Shown here: positions 35,016-45,998 of the stretch, one piece after another
How the letters are laid out: each line of letters starts with the position of its first letter
Position numbering within the stretch: position 1 is the stretch's first letter
Assembly: GCF_009604405.1 (NCBI RefSeq)
Contig: NZ_WEGK01000003.1
Span: forward strand, 1 to 64,000
DNA length: 64,000 nt
Reading direction: 5' to 3'
Origin: Nocardia macrotermitis
GTDB taxonomy: Bacteria > Actinomycetota > Actinomycetes > Mycobacteriales > Mycobacteriaceae
The notes under the pieces: model-generated
Told to the model about the DNA's origin: nothing
The model's database searches: none
The model's input: only the letters and a program-made list of their open reading frames with translations
Made by a program: the position numbers and the translations under genes

Positions 35016-36440
35016 ATGGCCGAACGGCCACGCACACTGGCGGAGAAGGTCTGGGACGAGCATGTCGTCGCCCGCGGCAAGGGTGAGGGCGAGGCGCGCG
35101 AACCGGACCTCATCTACATCGATCTGCACCTGGTGCACGAGGTGACCAGCCCGCAGGCGTTCGACGGGCTGCGGCAGGCGGGGCGGCCGGTGCGCCGGAC
35201 CGACCTCACCATCGCCACCGAGGACCACAACGTCCCCACCGTCGACATCGATAAGCCGATCGCGGACCCGACCTCGCGCACCCAGGTCGAGACCCTGCGT
35301 CGCAACTGCGAGGAATTCGGCGTCCGGCTGTATCCGATGGGCGATATCGAACAGGGCATCGTGCACGTGGTCGGCCCGCAGCTGGGCCTGACCCAGCCGG
35401 GTACCACCGTGGTGTGCGGTGATTCGCACACTTCCACGCACGGCGCGTTCGGCGCGCTGGCGATGGGCATCGGCACCAGCGAGGTCGAGCACGTGCTGGC
35501 CACGCAGACGTTGTCGCTGCGGCCGTTCAAGACCATGGCGATCACCATCGACGGGCAGCTGCCGGCCGGGGTCACCAGCAAGGACGTCATCCTGGCGGTG
35601 ATCGCGCAGATCGGCACCGGCGGCGGTCAGGGATACGTCCTGGAATATCGCGGCGAGGCCGTGCGGGCGATGTCGATGGAAGCCCGGATGACCATGTGCA
35701 ACATGTCCATCGAGGCGGGTGCGCGCGCGGGCATGGTGGCTCCCGACGAGACCACCTACGAATTCCTGAAGGGCCGCCCGCACGCGCCGCAGGGTGCGGA
35801 CTGGGATGCCGCGGTGGCGGCCTGGGACGCGCTGCGGACCGATCCCGGTGCGGAATTCGACGCCGAGGTGCATATCGACGCCGGCACGCTGACGCCCTTC
35901 GTGACCTGGGGTACCAATCCCGGACAGGGTGCTCCGCTGGGCGCGGCGGTGCCCGATCCGGCCGAAATGGTCGACGAGACCGAGCGCGAGACCGCCGAGA
36001 AGGCATTGCGCTATATGGATTTGGAGCCGGGTACTCCGCTTCGTGAGGTCGCGGTGGACACCGTATTCGTCGGTTCCTGCACCAATGGCCGGATCGAGGA
36101 TCTGCGCGCGGTGGCGGAGGTGCTGCGGGGCCGCACGGTGGCCGACGGCGTGCGCATGCTGATCGTGCCCGGTTCGATGCGGGTGCGCGCGCAGGCCGAA
36201 TCCGAGGGCCTGGGTGAGATTTTCACCGCGGCGGGCGCGGAATGGCGGCAGGCCGGCTGTTCGATGTGCCTGGGTATGAATCCCGATCAGCTTTCTCCGG
36301 GTCAGCGCTGCGCGTCGACCTCGAACCGCAATTTCGAGGGACGCCAGGGCAAAGGATCGCGCACACACCTGGTTTCGCCGCTGGTCGCGGCGGCCACCGC
36401 GGTGCGCGGCACGCTCTCGGCGCCCGCCGACCTGAACTGA
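35016..36440 (+). CDS. leuC: 3-isopropylmalate dehydratase large subunit
   Basis: A 474-aa aconitase-family subunit. With LeuD it isomerises 2-isopropylmalate to 3-isopropylmalate. The [4Fe-4S] ligands are Cys355 (SCTNG), Cys415 and Cys418 (CSMC). Other family blocks: [23 protein letters not shown] and [20 protein letters not shown] lies upstream of the ATG at 35016. The frame stays open upstream to 34770, but that part is Arg/Ser-rich and not LeuC-like. leuD follows after 29 bp. Confidence 0.96.
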   Translation: MAERPRTLAEKVWDEHVVARGKGEGEAREPDLIYIDLHLVHEVTSPQAFDGLRQAGRPVRRTDLTIATEDHNVPTVDIDKPIADPTSRTQVETLRRNCEEFGVRLYPMGDIEQGIVHVVGPQLGLTQPGTTVVCGDSHTSTHGAFGALAMGIGTSEVEHVLATQTLSLRPFKTMAITIDGQLPAGVTSKDVILAVIAQIGTGGGQGYVLEYRGEAVRAMSMEARMTMCNMSIEAGARAGMVAPDETTYEFLKGRPHAPQGADWDAAVAAWDALRTDPGAEFDAEVHIDAGTLTPFVTWGTNPGQGAPLGAAVPDPAEMVDETERETAEKALRYMDLEPGTPLREVAVDTVFVGSCTNGRIEDLRAVAEVLRGRTVADGVRMLIVPGSMRVRAQAESEGLGEIFTAAGAEWRQAGCSMCLGMNPDQLSPGQRCASTSNRNFEGRQGKGSRTHLVSPLVAAATAVRGTLSAPADLN

Positions 36441-36469
36441 ATCACCCCACAACCCTCCAGGAGAACTCA

Positions 36470-37069
36470 ATGGAACCGTTCAAGGTGCACAAGGGGATCG
36501 GGGTGCCGTTGCGCCGGTCCAATGTCGATACCGACCAGATCATCCCGGCGGTCTATCTGAAGCGCGTCACCCGTACGGGATTCGAGGACGGGCTGTTCGC
36601 GGCCTGGCGTTCGGACCCGACGTTCATTCTCAACGCCGAACCGTTCGACCGGGGCAGCGTGCTGGTCGCGGGGCCGGATTTCGGCACGGGATCCTCACGC
36701 GAACACGCCGTTTGGGCGTTGATGGATTACGGCTTCCGGGTGGTGATCTCGTCGCGCTTCGGTGACATCTTCCGCGGCAACGCCGGTAAGGGCGGTCTGG
36801 TGGCCGCGCGCATGTCACAACATGATGTCGAATTGCTCTGGAAGTTGCTCGAGGAACGACCCGGTCAGGAATTGATCGTCGACCTCGAGACGCGCACCGT
36901 GGCGACCGGAACGGTCGTGTTGCCCTTCGAAATTGACGACTACACGAGGTGGCGTCTGCTCGAGGGTCTGGACGACATCGGCCTGACTCTTCGTCAGGAA
37001 GAGGCGATCGACCGGTTCGAAAAGGCAAGGCCAGGTTGGAAACCCACGACCATTCCGACGCCTAATTAG
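36470..37069 (+). CDS. leuD: 3-isopropylmalate dehydratase small subunit
   Basis: A 199-aa swivel-domain subunit completing the LeuC active site. Seen: [14 protein letters not shown] at ~18-31, [17 protein letters not shown] at ~68-84 and [17 protein letters not shown] at ~95-111, all canonical. CCAGGAGAAC lies before the ATG. Co-transcribed with leuC. Confidence 0.96.
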   Translation: MEPFKVHKGIGVPLRRSNVDTDQIIPAVYLKRVTRTGFEDGLFAAWRSDPTFILNAEPFDRGSVLVAGPDFGTGSSREHAVWALMDYGFRVVISSRFGDIFRGNAGKGGLVAARMSQHDVELLWKLLEERPGQELIVDLETRTVATGTVVLPFEIDDYTRWRLLEGLDDIGLTLRQEEAIDRFEKARPGWKPTTIPTPN

Positions 37070-37125
37070 CGGCCCTAATCCGGCCCGGGCGTTAGCTGAG
37101 AGCCACCAATCGCGGTAGCTGTGCG

Positions 37126-37158
37126 TGTGCCACACCACATGAAATTTGGCGTGGCACA
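37126..37158 (+). terminator. Probable leuD terminator or hupB upstream site
   Basis: Arms 37126-37136 (TGTGCCACACC) and 37148-37158 (GGCGTGGCACA), 11 bp with one mismatch and an 11-nt loop. It lies 56 nt after the leuD stop and 76 nt before hupB, so it could end leuCD or lie in the hupB promoter region. Confidence 0.5.
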
Positions 37159-37234
37159 TAGACTCTTGCTCATTGAAGGTTTACCGTGGTACCTAGTCGG
37201 TCCGACGACGGGCCATTAGTCTGCGGAGGATTCA

Positions 37235-37855
37235 ATGAACAAGGCGGAACTGATCGACGTTCTGACCGAAAAGTTGGGTACTGACAGGCGCACGGCCACT
37301 GCGGCAGTCGAGCAGATTGTCGACACGATCGTGCGCGCGGTGAACAAGGGCAACAGCGTCACCATCACCGGATTCGGTGTGTTCGAACAGCGCAAGCGCG
37401 CTGCGCGAGTGGCGCGTAACCCGCGTACCGGTGAAACCGTCAAGGTCAAGCCCACTTCGGTCCCTGCATTCCGGCCGGGTGCGCAGTTCAAGGCGATCAT
37501 CGCCGGGAAGCAGAAGGTCGCGGCCCAGGGCCCGGCCGTGAAACGCGGTGTGGCAGCACCGGTATCGGGTGCGGCGAAGAAGACCGCAGCCAAGAAGGCG
37601 GCGGCCAAGAAGACCGCTGCCGCGAAGAAGACCACGGCCGCCAAGAAGGCCGTGGCCAAGAAGACGGCCAGCAAGGCTCCGGCCAAGAAGGCCACGGCCA
37701 CCAAGGCGGCGGCCAAGAAGACTACCGCCAAGAAGACCGCGGCGGCCAAGGCTCCGGCCAAGAAGGTCACGGCCACCAAGGCGGCGGCCAAGAAGACCAC
37801 CGCCAAGAAGGCTCCGGCGAAGAAGACCGCTGCCAAGCGGACCGCACGTCGCTGA
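37235..37855 (+). CDS. hupB: Mycobacterial-type histone-like protein HU with Lys/Ala-rich tail
   Basis: A 206-aa nucleoid protein. Residues 1-90 are a complete HU domain ([51 protein letters not shown]). Residues ~106-206 are an unstructured tail of AAKK, PAKK and TAKK units resembling eukaryotic linker histone H1, as in mycobacterial HupB/Lsr2-era proteins. The tail is encoded by two long direct repeats, 75 bp apart (from 37673 and from 37748). GGAGGA lies upstream of the ATG. A strong terminator follows. Confidence 0.95.
   Translation: MNKAELIDVLTEKLGTDRRTATAAVEQIVDTIVRAVNKGNSVTITGFGVFEQRKRAARVARNPRTGETVKVKPTSVPAFRPGAQFKAIIAGKQKVAAQGPAVKRGVAAPVSGAAKKTAAKKAAAKKTAAAKKTTAAKKAVAKKTASKAPAKKATATKAAAKKTTAKKTAAAKAPAKKVTATKAAAKKTTAKKAPAKKTAAKRTARR
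37673..37813 (+). repeat. hupB: Direct repeats in the hupB tail
   Basis: Two nearly identical segments start at 37673 and 37748 (offset 75 bp, 25 codons). Both read AAGGCTCCGGCCAAGAAG and continue through the [13 protein letters not shown] coding segment, with only a few substitutions. Unequal exchange between them would change the tail length by 25 residues and stay in frame. Confidence 0.85.
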
Positions 37856-37869
37856 CGTCTCTGACGAAG

Positions 37870-37901
37870 ATCGGCCCCGGCCTCCACAGGCCGGGGCCGA
37901 T
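37870..37901. terminator. Strong terminator between hupB and mutT1
   Basis: A perfect 14-bp stem (ATCGGCCCCGGCCT with AGGCCGGGGCCGAT) and a CCAC loop, 14 nt after the hupB stop, then TTCGTCTGT. The two flanking genes converge, so it may serve both strands. Confidence 0.9.
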
Positions 37902-37959
37902 TTCGTCTGTCGGCGAGGGGATTTCGGTTGTGGGCACAAGCTGAGGCTCTACCTGAGCC

Positions 37960-38928
37960 TCAGGCCGGATGCCTGCCTCGATGCGTGTGCAATGCCTTGT
38001 CGAGATGGTCGGCGGCGACCAACCGTCCGTCGGCCACCGACAGCACCCAGGCGCTGCCCTTGCGGTTACGCGCGGGAGGCAGTGTGACACCGTCGATTTC
38101 GGCCCAGGCGGCCAGCAGCGGCGGAATCACCTTGCCCTGACTGGAGATAACGCGCACGGTGTCCCGCGACACCAGTTCCCGGATCCGTCGCAGGGCTGCG
38201 TCCGGCGCTGTGGCATAAGAGGTTTCGGACATCGTCGGCTCGATGCCGATCTCGACGCCGAGTTCGCGTGCCAGCGGTTCCACAGTCTGCACACAGCGAA
38301 GGGGTGGAGCCGAGTAGACCTCGGCGGGGCCGAAGGCCGCCAGATTCGGCGTCAGGACCCGCGTTTGGGCCACACCGTGTTTGTCCAGGGGGCGTTCGGA
38401 ATCGGGGCCGGAGAAGCGATCTCGATGTCCGGCCTTGGCGTGCCGCACCAACAGCAGCGTCGCGGTGTCCGGCGGGTACCGCAGGAAATTGCGCACGATG
38501 GTGCGGTCCATCGGATACGAGAGCGCGTCCATGACCTCGTCCATGCCGAGCCACCGCAACCGGTCGACCTCGGAATTGACGACGAACTCACCCTCGTCGA
38601 TGCGCGCGGACCAGTAGTCCACCCGCTTGAGTTTCCGGTGTCCGGGTATGGGATAGGTGACCTTGCCCAGATAACGGCCCAGGCGCGTGCTCAGGCCGGT
38701 TTCCTCGGCCACCTCGCGCACCGCCGCGAGCATCGCGGTCTCGCCCGGGTCGAGCTTTCCCTTCGGCAGGGACCAGTCGTCGTATTTCGGGCGGTGCACC
38801 ACCGCCACCTCGATGGCACCGTCCCGCCGCCGACGCCACACCACGGCGCCGGCGGCGAGAATGTTGGCGGTGACCCGAGGGTCGGGATACCGGACGGAGC
38901 CGGAATCCTGTGTCGCCGAACGGCTCAC
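37960..38928 (-). CDS. mutT1: MutT1-type 8-oxo-dGTP diphosphatase with histidine-phosphatase domain
   Basis: A 322-aa two-domain sanitising enzyme, as in Mycobacterium MutT1 (Rv2985). It hydrolyses 8-oxo-(d)GTP and diadenosine polyphosphates. The N-terminal Nudix box is GKLDPGET...REVAEETGL at ~55-77. The C-terminal histidine phosphatase has the RHG-type motif [13 protein letters not shown] near 175. The start is a GTG at 38928 overlapping the ppk TGA (GTGA), so the two are coupled. The frame stays open far upstream, inside ppk, but that is a shadow. Confidence 0.93.
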   Translation of the reverse strand: MSRSATQDSGSVRYPDPRVTANILAAGAVVWRRRRDGAIEVAVVHRPKYDDWSLPKGKLDPGETAMLAAVREVAEETGLSTRLGRYLGKVTYPIPGHRKLKRVDYWSARIDEGEFVVNSEVDRLRWLGMDEVMDALSYPMDRTIVRNFLRYPPDTATLLLVRHAKAGHRDRFSGPDSERPLDKHGVAQTRVLTPNLAAFGPAEVYSAPPLRCVQTVEPLARELGVEIGIEPTMSETSYATAPDAALRRIRELVSRDTVRVISSQGKVIPPLLAAWAEIDGVTLPPARNRKGSAWVLSVADGRLVAADHLDKALHTHRGRHPA

Positions 38929-41141
38929 TGCTGATCCGGGCGACGCAGCCGCATGAGGAATTCCTGATGGTCGCGCACCTGCTCGCCGAGCTCGGCGACC
39001 TCTTCCGGGGTCGGACGGGCCTGCCAGGTGCCGTCCGCGGACAGGGTCCAGCAGCGCGTGGTGGGGTACAGCGCCGAATCGAACATCACCGTCAGCTGCT
39101 CGCACAGCTTGGGATCCTTGACCTGCGCCATGACCTCCACGCGCCGGTCCAGATTGCGGTGCATCATGTCGGCGCTGCCGATCCAGAACTGATCCTGCGC
39201 CTGGAAATGCATGACACGCGAATGTTCCAGGTAGCGCCCGAGAATCGAACGCACCTCGATGTTCTCGCTCATCCCGGGCACACCCGGGCGCAGTCCGCAG
39301 ATACCGCGCACCACGATCTGCACCGGCACCCCGGCCTGCGAGGCCCGGTACAGCGCGTCGATGACCTGCTCGTCGACGATCGCGTTGGCCTTCATACGAA
39401 TTCGCGCGGGCTGACCCTGTGCGGCGAGTTCGACCTCGCGCTCGATGCGCTCGATGATCCCGGCCCGCACCCCGGTCGGGGCGACGAGCAGATTCCGGTA
39501 GGTGGCCTTGCGCGAGTATCCGGTCAGCGAGTTGAACAGGTCGGTCAGGTCCGCGCCGATTTCCGGTGCGGCGGTGAGTAATCCGACGTCCTCGTATAGT
39601 CGCGCGGTCTTCGGGTTGTAGTTGCCGGTGCCGATGTGGCAGTAGCGGCGGATGGTCGCGCCCTCGCGACGCACCACCAGGCAGGTCTTGCAGTGCGTCT
39701 TGAGGCCGATCAGGCCGTAGACCACGTGCACGCCCGCCTGTTCCAGCGCGCGGGCCCACTTGATGTTGGCCTGCTCGTCGAAGCGGGCCTTGATCTCGAC
39801 CAGTGCCACGACCTGCTTACCGGCCTCGGCGGCGTCGATCAGCGCGTTGACGATCGGGGAGTCACCGGAGGTGCGGTACAGCGTCTGCTTGATCGCCAGC
39901 ACCTGCGGATCCGCGGCGGCCTGTTCGATGAACCGCTGCACGCTGGTGGAGAACGAGTCATACGGGTGGTGCACCAGCACGTCGCCCTCGCGCAGGGCGG
40001 CGAAAACGTTTCGGGGCGTTTCCCTTTCACCGAAGGCCGGCGGCGTGGTCGGCACGTAGGGCGCGTCCTTGAGCGCGGGCCGGTCCACCCCGTACACCTG
40101 CCACAGGCAGGACAGATCCAGCAGGCCCGGCACCTGGATGACATCGCCCGGGTCCACGTCGAGTTCGCGCAGCAGCAGATCGAGCATGTGCTCGGTCATG
40201 TCGTCGGAAACCTCCAGGCGCACCGGGGATCCGAAGCGTCGGCGGGCGAGTTCGCGCTCGAGGGCCTGGAGCAGATCCTCGTCGCGGTCCTCGTCCACCT
40301 CGAAGTCCGCGTTGCGGGTGATCCGGAACGAATGGTGTTCCACCACATCCATTCCCGGGAACAGCTGATCGAGGTGCGCCGCGATCAGATCCTCCATCGG
40401 CAGGAACGCGGCCAGGTTCGTCACCGCCGGATCACCTTCGCGCACTGCGGCATTGCGGCTCGCGATGGCCGGGGTGCTGCGGCGCACGCGCACGAAGCGG
40501 TCCACGTTGTCGGGCACCTTGACCCGCGCGAAGTGCTCACCGCCGTTGTCGGAATCCTTCACCGTCACAGCGAGGTTCAGGCTCAGGCCGCTGATGTAGG
40601 GGAACGGGTGGGCGGGGTCCACGGCCAGCGGGGTCAGCACCGGGAAGACCTGATCCTGGAAGTAGCCCGAGAGGCGGCGGCGTTCGTCGTCGTCCAGATC
40701 GGACCAGCCGATGATCGCGATACCCTGTTCGACCAGGGCGGGCTGCACCTCGTCGAGGAAGACGCGGGCGTGCCGGGAGGCCAGCTCCTGGGTGGCCGCG
40801 GCGATCAGCTCCAGCTGTTCGGTGGGGGACAGGCCGTCGGCCGAACGCACCGAGAGTCCCGCTGTGGCACGACGTTTCAGCCCGGCGACCCGGACCATGT
40901 AGAACTCGTCGAGGTTGGAGGCGAAGATCGCCAGGAACTTCGCGCGCTCCAGCAACGGTTCGGAGTGGTCCTCGGCCAGGGCCAGCACCCGCGCGTTGAA
41001 GTCCAGCCAGCTCAGTTCTCGATTGAGATAGCGATCTGCTGGCAACTGTGATGCGGTAGCACTTCCCGGTGGTGGCGCGGCGGCCGGTGGGGCCGCCGGT
41101 AACCTCGGCTGTTGCTGCTGGACGATTTCTGTATCACTCAC
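38925..41141 (-). CDS. ppk: Polyphosphate kinase 1
   Basis: A 738-aa enzyme that makes polyphosphate from ATP. The N-terminal domain begins after a Gln/Pro/Ala-rich stretch with [17 protein letters not shown] near 37-53. The catalytic C-terminal domains contain KTHCKT and [12 protein letters not shown], with the autophosphorylated His at about 501, and a second phospholipase-D-like site with [15 protein letters not shown]. The start is a GTG at 41141 with AGGTGATG before it. Coupled to mutT1 downstream, as in Mycobacterium (Rv2984-Rv2985). Confidence 0.95.
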   Translation of the reverse strand: MSDTEIVQQQQPRLPAAPPAAAPPPGSATASQLPADRYLNRELSWLDFNARVLALAEDHSEPLLERAKFLAIFASNLDEFYMVRVAGLKRRATAGLSVRSADGLSPTEQLELIAAATQELASRHARVFLDEVQPALVEQGIAIIGWSDLDDDERRRLSGYFQDQVFPVLTPLAVDPAHPFPYISGLSLNLAVTVKDSDNGGEHFARVKVPDNVDRFVRVRRSTPAIASRNAAVREGDPAVTNLAAFLPMEDLIAAHLDQLFPGMDVVEHHSFRITRNADFEVDEDRDEDLLQALERELARRRFGSPVRLEVSDDMTEHMLDLLLRELDVDPGDVIQVPGLLDLSCLWQVYGVDRPALKDAPYVPTTPPAFGERETPRNVFAALREGDVLVHHPYDSFSTSVQRFIEQAAADPQVLAIKQTLYRTSGDSPIVNALIDAAEAGKQVVALVEIKARFDEQANIKWARALEQAGVHVVYGLIGLKTHCKTCLVVRREGATIRRYCHIGTGNYNPKTARLYEDVGLLTAAPEIGADLTDLFNSLTGYSRKATYRNLLVAPTGVRAGIIERIEREVELAAQGQPARIRMKANAIVDEQVIDALYRASQAGVPVQIVVRGICGLRPGVPGMSENIEVRSILGRYLEHSRVMHFQAQDQFWIGSADMMHRNLDRRVEVMAQVKDPKLCEQLTVMFDSALYPTTRCWTLSADGTWQARPTPEEVAELGEQVRDHQEFLMRLRRPDQQ

Positions 41142-41296
41142 ACCATCACCTCGCTGCGCTCGGTCGTAACCTGCTCGACGCAGGCTGTGCTGCTGGTTCG
41201 CCCGCAGGTTCGATCACACTCACGATCTTCCCTCAATATCTGAGCGGCACCGCGACCGGCACCGCTGGTTGCCGACCCTCGACGCAGGTCTGGCGA

Positions 41297-41998
41297 TCAT
41301 CTAGCACACATATGACCCGCGTCGCACCTCCGTATGAGATCCGTGTGAACAGGTTGCGGCCAGCCGATGTCGCGCAGGAGCGCGGTCGTGGCCGGGCCGA
41401 GGCCGACATCCGCCGCGGCCCGCAGATCCGCGGGTGTGTCCACGTCCAGGCGCAGGCCGGGCCAGTCGCCGTCGAGGTCCTTCGCGCCCGAGTCGGCATG
41501 GCGGCGAGCGGAATTCGGGCCGAACAGCGGTGTCAGCGGGGTGTGCGGATCGCAGACGAGCAGGGCGGCGGTGCCCTCCCCGGTGTGGTCGGCGATCAGG
41601 GCGCGTCCGGTCGTGGGTGCGGCGGCCAGCATATCGGTGAGTTCGGCCGGGCGCAGTGCGGGCAGATCCGCCTGCAACGCAAGCAGTTCCACCGCGCCGT
41701 GCCGCTCGCGCACCGCCGTGGCCGCGGCGGCGAGGGCGGCGTTGAGGGGGTCGGTGGCCGCGCCCGGATCGGGGTGGGTCGCCGCGCCCAGCGCGTGCAC
41801 CGCCGCTGCCACGTCGGCGTCGGGGGTGACGACGGTGACCGAGCCGATACCCGCCGCCAGGGCCGCGTGCACGGTGTCCGACAGCATGGCCAGCACCAGA
41901 CGCGACCGATCGGCGGGTGCCAGAATTTCGGCGAGTCGGCTCTTGGCGCGCTCGAGGTTCTTCACCGCGATCACGGCGTGGACGGCATCCGGACGCAT
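41297..41998 (-). CDS. fbiD: F420 precursor guanylyltransferase
   Basis: A 233-aa nucleotidyltransferase of the CofC/FbiD family (Rv2983 position). FbiD activates phosphoenolpyruvate (archaeal CofC: 2-phospholactate) with GTP in coenzyme F420 synthesis. Seen: [13 protein letters not shown] at 10-22 (nucleotide binding), [13 protein letters not shown] near 107-119 with the DLP metal motif, and [10 protein letters not shown] near 193. Same strand as ppk with a 155-bp gap. Confidence 0.92.
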   Translation of the reverse strand: MRPDAVHAVIAVKNLERAKSRLAEILAPADRSRLVLAMLSDTVHAALAAGIGSVTVVTPDADVAAAVHALGAATHPDPGAATDPLNAALAAAATAVRERHGAVELLALQADLPALRPAELTDMLAAAPTTGRALIADHTGEGTAALLVCDPHTPLTPLFGPNSARRHADSGAKDLDGDWPGLRLDVDTPADLRAAADVGLGPATTALLRDIGWPQPVHTDLIRRCDAGHMCAR

Positions 41999-42089
41999 GC
42001 GCCCATCGTTGCATGTCCGGCAATGTGGTGGGGGTCATGACCACCGGTATTGCGACGCGAATCCGCGAACGAATGGCAATATCGGTCTG

Positions 42090-43085
42090 GTGACTAGGGC
42101 GGCAGTGATGGGTGCGGGATCGTGGGGCACCGCATTCGCGAAGGTGTTGAACGACGCGGGTACCGAGGTGACGATGTGGGCCCGGCGGCCCGAGGTGGCC
42201 CGCGTACTGGCCACCGAGCATCGCAATCCGGATTATCTGCCCGACGCGCGTCTGGACGGGGTGCGGGCCACCGACGACTGTCTGGCGGCCCTGGACGGCG
42301 CGCAGATCGTGGTGCTGGCCGTCCCGTCGCAGTCGCTGCGCGGCAATCTCGAGAACTGGCTGCCCGCGATCGGGCCCGACGCCACGCTGCTGAGTCTGGC
42401 CAAGGGCATCGAGACCGGCACGCTGCTGCGGATGAGCGAGGTGATCGCGGAGGTCACCGGCGCGGATCCGGACCGGATCGCGGTGCTGTCCGGACCGAAT
42501 CTGGCGCGCGAGATCGCCGCCGAGCAACCCGCCGCCTCGGTGATCGCCTGCGGGGACTACGCGCGGGCGGAGGCGGTGCAGAACTCGTGTGCCACCGGTT
42601 ATTTCCGGCCCTACACCAACACCGATGTGGTCGGCTGCGAGATCGGCGGCGCCTGCAAGAACGTCATCGCGCTGGCCTGCGGTATCGCCTCGGGAATGGG
42701 TCTGGGCGACAACACCGTCGCGAGTCTGATCACCCGGGGGCTGGCCGAGATCATCCGGCTCGGCGTCGCGCTGGGGGCGAATCCGGTGACCCTGGCCGGA
42801 CTCGCCGGGGTCGGCGATCTGGTCGCCACCTGCACCTCGCCGCTCTCGCGCAACCGGTCGTTCGGGCACGTGCTGGGTACGGGTGGATCCATGGAGGCCG
42901 CGCAGCAGGCGACTCACGGTCAGGTGGCCGAGGGCGTCAAGTCCTGCACCTCGATCCGGGCGCTGGCCGAACGACACGGGGTGGAGATGCCGCTGACGAC
43001 CTCGGTGCATCAGGTGTGTCACGAGGGATTGTCGGTGGCCGACGCGGTCGGGCGGCTGCTCGGGCGGTCGATGAAGCCGGAATGA
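42090..43085 (+). CDS. gpsA: Glycerol-3-phosphate dehydrogenase [NAD(P)+]
   Basis: A 331-aa enzyme reducing dihydroxyacetone phosphate to sn-glycerol 3-phosphate for phospholipids. Rossmann motif [10 protein letters not shown] at ~8-17. The catalytic region contains [23 protein letters not shown] with the active Lys, and [18 protein letters not shown] near 250. The GTG at 42090 gives the usual N-terminus (six residues before the glycine motif). It is 32 bp from ddl, as in Mycobacterium. Confidence 0.94.
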   Translation: MTRAAVMGAGSWGTAFAKVLNDAGTEVTMWARRPEVARVLATEHRNPDYLPDARLDGVRATDDCLAALDGAQIVVLAVPSQSLRGNLENWLPAIGPDATLLSLAKGIETGTLLRMSEVIAEVTGADPDRIAVLSGPNLAREIAAEQPAASVIACGDYARAEAVQNSCATGYFRPYTNTDVVGCEIGGACKNVIALACGIASGMGLGDNTVASLITRGLAEIIRLGVALGANPVTLAGLAGVGDLVATCTSPLSRNRSFGHVLGTGGSMEAAQQATHGQVAEGVKSCTSIRALAERHGVEMPLTTSVHQVCHEGLSVADAVGRLLGRSMKPE

Positions 43086-43117
43086 TTGAAACCGCGCTGT
43101 CCGGGTAGGTTCGGGGC

Positions 43118-44209
43118 ATGAATAACCGGATTCGGGTCGGTGTCGTCTTCGGCGGCCGCAGCAACGAGCACGCGGTGTCCTGTGTGTCGGCGGGTTTCGT
43201 GCTACGCAATCTGGACCCCGAACGGTACGAGGCGGTGCCGGTCGGGATCACCCACGACGGGACCTGGGTGCTGAGCGGTGACGAGGCTGCGACGTTCGCC
43301 ATCGCCGATCGGCCCTCGATCGACCGGTCCGGTACCGAACTGGTGCTGGCCGCGGATCCGACCCGAGGTGGCAGTCTGCTGCCGCTGGACGGTTCGGCGA
43401 ACGGCCCCGGCGCGCTCGAGGTGGTGTTCCCGGTGCTGCACGGCGCGTTCGGTGAGGACGGCACCGTGCAGGGGCTGCTGGAGATGGCGGGTCTGCCGTA
43501 CGTCGGGCCCGGCGTGCTCGCCAGCGCCACCGGGATGGACAAGGAGTTCATGAAGAAACTCTTTGCCGCCGAAGGTATTCCGGTCGGCGATCACGTCGTC
43601 CTGCGGCCCGGGACGGCGACGTTGAGCGAGGCGGATCGCGCACGGCTCGGATTGCCCGCGTTCGTGAAGCCCGCGCGCGGCGGTTCCTCTATCGGCATCA
43701 CCAAGGTGGACAGCTGGGATCGGCTGGACGAGGCGATCGCCACCGCGCGCCTGCACGATCCGAAGGTGATCATCGAGGCGGCGATCAGTGGACGCGAAGT
43801 CGAGTGCGGCGTACTGGAATTCCCGGACGGCCGGGTGGAAGCCAGTGTGCCGGCAGAGATTCGGATGCCGGAGCTGGCCTCGGACGCGCCGGACTTCTAC
43901 GACTTCGACACCAAATACCTCGACGACGTGTGCGAGTTCGACATCCCGGCGAAGCTGAACGACGATGTGGCACTGGAGATCCGGGAGCTCGCGGTGCGGG
44001 CGTTCCGCGCGCTGGACTGCCAGGGCCTTTCCCGCGTGGATTTCTTCATCACCGACGACGGCCCGGTGATCAACGAGATCAACACCATGCCCGGAATGAC
44101 CGCGATCTCGATGTACCCGCGGATGTGGGCGGCAACGGGGATAGACAACGGCGCGTTGGTCAGCACGCTGATCGAGACCGCCCTCGCCCGCGGTACCGGG
44201 CTGCGCTGA
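43118..44209 (+). CDS. ddl: D-alanine--D-alanine ligase
   Basis: A 363-aa ATP-grasp ligase that makes the D-Ala-D-Ala end of the peptidoglycan peptide. Seen: [20 protein letters not shown] at 9-28, [25 protein letters not shown] at ~109-133, [16 protein letters not shown] at ~185-200 (ATP), and the metal-binding end [17 protein letters not shown] at ~324-340. Tyr in PYVGPG is the family Ser/Tyr/Lys triad member. Operon with gpsA. Confidence 0.95.
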   Translation: MNNRIRVGVVFGGRSNEHAVSCVSAGFVLRNLDPERYEAVPVGITHDGTWVLSGDEAATFAIADRPSIDRSGTELVLAADPTRGGSLLPLDGSANGPGALEVVFPVLHGAFGEDGTVQGLLEMAGLPYVGPGVLASATGMDKEFMKKLFAAEGIPVGDHVVLRPGTATLSEADRARLGLPAFVKPARGGSSIGITKVDSWDRLDEAIATARLHDPKVIIEAAISGREVECGVLEFPDGRVEASVPAEIRMPELASDAPDFYDFDTKYLDDVCEFDIPAKLNDDVALEIRELAVRAFRALDCQGLSRVDFFITDDGPVINEINTMPGMTAISMYPRMWAATGIDNGALVSTLIETALARGTGLR

Positions 44210-44221
44210 GTTCCCGGGGCG

Positions 44222-44869
44222 TCAGTTCGGGAGTGGTGCGGGATCGATCGGGCGGGACGGGAGCGCCTTGGCGACCACGTTCGAAAGATCTTGCAGCGGA
44301 GTCGGTCCGGCCTTGTCGGACATGGTGACCGCGATGTAGGTGCCGCGGTCCACGACGTACCAGGTGCCCGAGGTCACGCCGCTGGCCGGATCGCGGACCT
44401 CGAACCAGTTGACGCCGTTGATCACTTGCAACGCAGCGGATTTGACGAATTCCGCCGGACGATCCAGGCCGCAGCGCAACACGATGGGGTCACCGCCCTC
44501 GGGCAGTTGCCAGCCCACGGTCGCGGGCGGGGCGGGTTTGGCCAGCTCGGCTCGGGTGTAGTTGCCCAGGCTCGACGGCAGGGCCGGGAGCAGGGTGGTG
44601 CACGCCTGACCGGTGGCCTGCGGTTGCGGGACCGAGCCCAGCGCGAGCGGGTCGCGCGTCTGGTGGCCCCGGGTGAAAACCGCGATGGCCAGGACCGCGA
44701 CGATCAGTGCGACCGGGAGGGCGACGGCGGTCGCGATCAGCGCCGGGGAGCGCCGGGTGTCCTCGGGCTCGTAGCTGTAGCGGTCGGCGCTCGTGGAGTC
44801 CGCGCTCGTGGAGTCGGATTTCGTGGAATCGGGCGCCGACGCGTCCGGCCGTTCCGTTTCGCTGCTCAT
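44222..44869 (-). CDS. DUF3515 membrane-anchored protein (Rv2980-type)
   Basis: A 215-aa protein. The N-terminus is Ser/Thr/Asp-rich with a repeated DSTSAD unit, followed by one transmembrane helix at ~48-70 (LIATAVALPVALIVAVLAIAVF). The exported part carries CTTLLPALPSSLGNYTRAEL and a second Cys in IVLRCGLDRP, probably disulfide-bonded, and ends WYVVDRGTYIAVTM. DUF3515 proteins sit between ddl and thiL across Mycobacteriales. Function unknown; a cell-envelope role is suggested by location only. Confidence 0.88.
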   Translation of the reverse strand: MSSETERPDASAPDSTKSDSTSADSTSADRYSYEPEDTRRSPALIATAVALPVALIVAVLAIAVFTRGHQTRDPLALGSVPQPQATGQACTTLLPALPSSLGNYTRAELAKPAPPATVGWQLPEGGDPIVLRCGLDRPAEFVKSAALQVINGVNWFEVRDPASGVTSGTWYVVDRGTYIAVTMSDKAGPTPLQDLSNVVAKALPSRPIDPAPLPN

Positions 44870-44990
44870 CCCGGAGATCTGCTCCACTCGTCTCGGTGCC
44901 GGATCCTGGCTGGTGGTGGTTGGTTTCGGGTCCGAGGGTAGCGTCACGGGGGCCCGGCGCCTGCGGCGCGGTTCGGGAAAGGAGACGGCC

Positions 44991-45959
44991 ATCACTGATA
45001 CCAGCCCGCGAACGGTGCGTGAACTGGGCGAGTTCGGACTCATCGCGCGACTGAACGCCGGGCGCACCCAGGTTCCGGCCGTGCTGCTGGGTCCGGGTGA
45101 CGATGCCGCGGTGCTCGCCGCGCCGGACGGGCGATTCGTGGTCAGCACCGACATGCTGGTGCAGGACCGGCACTTCCGGCTGGACTGGTCGAGTCCGTGC
45201 GATATCGGGGCCAAGGCGATCGCGCAGAACGCCGCCGACGTGGTGGCGATGGGTGCCGCGCCGACCGGTTTCGTGGTGTCCTTCGGCTGCCCGGCCGATA
45301 CCCCGGTGGCGTTCGTGGACGGCTTCGCCGAGGGGATGTGGGCCGAGGCGGGCCGGGTGGGGGCCTCGATCGCAGGTGGTGACGTGGTGCGCGCGCCGCT
45401 GCTGATCGTCTCGGTGACCGCGTTCGGCGATCCGCGCCGGGCTCCGGTGCTGTTGTCGGGCGCGCGGCGGGGGAATGTGGTCGCGGTCGCCGGTCGGCTC
45501 GGCTGGTCCGCGGCGGGGCTGGCCGTTCTGGGCGCGGGCCTGGACCCGGGGAGTTTCCCCGGTGTGGTTGCCGCACACCGGGTTCCGCAGCCGCCGTATC
45601 GGGCCGTGCTGGACCTGCCGGAGGATCTCCCGATCACCTCGCTGACCGACGTCTCCGACGGACTGCTCGCCGACGTCGGGCATATCGCCGAATCCTCCTG
45701 CGTCGCTATCGATCTCGACACCGCCGCGGTGCGCGACACGGAACTGGATCCGGTCGCCCGCGAGCTCGGCGCGGATCCGCTGCACTGGATCCTCACCGGC
45801 GGGGAGGATCACGCCTTCGCGGCCACATTCGCTGCGGGACAGGAACTTCCGGACGGGTGGCGGCGCGTCGGCCGGGTCGACGAGGGGACCGGAATCACCG
45901 TCGACGGCGCGCGCTGGTCCGGACCGGGCGGTTGGGAATCCTTCGCCGAGGGTAGGTGA
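44991..45959 (+). CDS. thiL: Thiamine-monophosphate kinase
   Basis: A PurM-fold kinase that phosphorylates thiamine monophosphate to thiamine diphosphate. Seen: LGPGDDAAVLAAPDGRFVVSTDML (metal and ATP aspartates), DIGAKAIAQNAADVVAMGAAP, and TDVSDGLLADVGHI. The start is uncertain. The best ribosome binding site (AAAGGAG at 44978-44984) lies 6 nt before an ATC codon at 44991. The next in-frame GTG is at 45015 inside the conserved start, and GTG codons at 44913 and 44916 and the ATG at 44793 lie upstream, inside or close to the divergent DUF3515 gene. I give 44991 as the boundary; from there the protein is 322 aa, the usual length. Confidence 0.88.
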   Translation: MTDTSPRTVRELGEFGLIARLNAGRTQVPAVLLGPGDDAAVLAAPDGRFVVSTDMLVQDRHFRLDWSSPCDIGAKAIAQNAADVVAMGAAPTGFVVSFGCPADTPVAFVDGFAEGMWAEAGRVGASIAGGDVVRAPLLIVSVTAFGDPRRAPVLLSGARRGNVVAVAGRLGWSAAGLAVLGAGLDPGSFPGVVAAHRVPQPPYRAVLDLPEDLPITSLTDVSDGLLADVGHIAESSCVAIDLDTAAVRDTELDPVARELGADPLHWILTGGEDHAFAATFAAGQELPDGWRRVGRVDEGTGITVDGARWSGPGGWESFAEGR

Positions 45960-45998
45960 CCTTTCGCGGTGAATCGGCCCACACTAAGTTGGTCCGAC

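Noticed and set aside
37216..37939. Two antisense frames over hupB rich in Leu/Gly/Ala that mimic membrane proteins
   Set aside because: They are the complement of AAG/GCC codons of the Lys/Ala tail and have no ribosome binding site.
37960..39759. 599-residue form of MutT1 starting inside ppk
   Set aside because: The first ~277 residues are antisense-free shadow of ppk in another frame. The GTG at 38928, overlapping the ppk stop, gives the family length.
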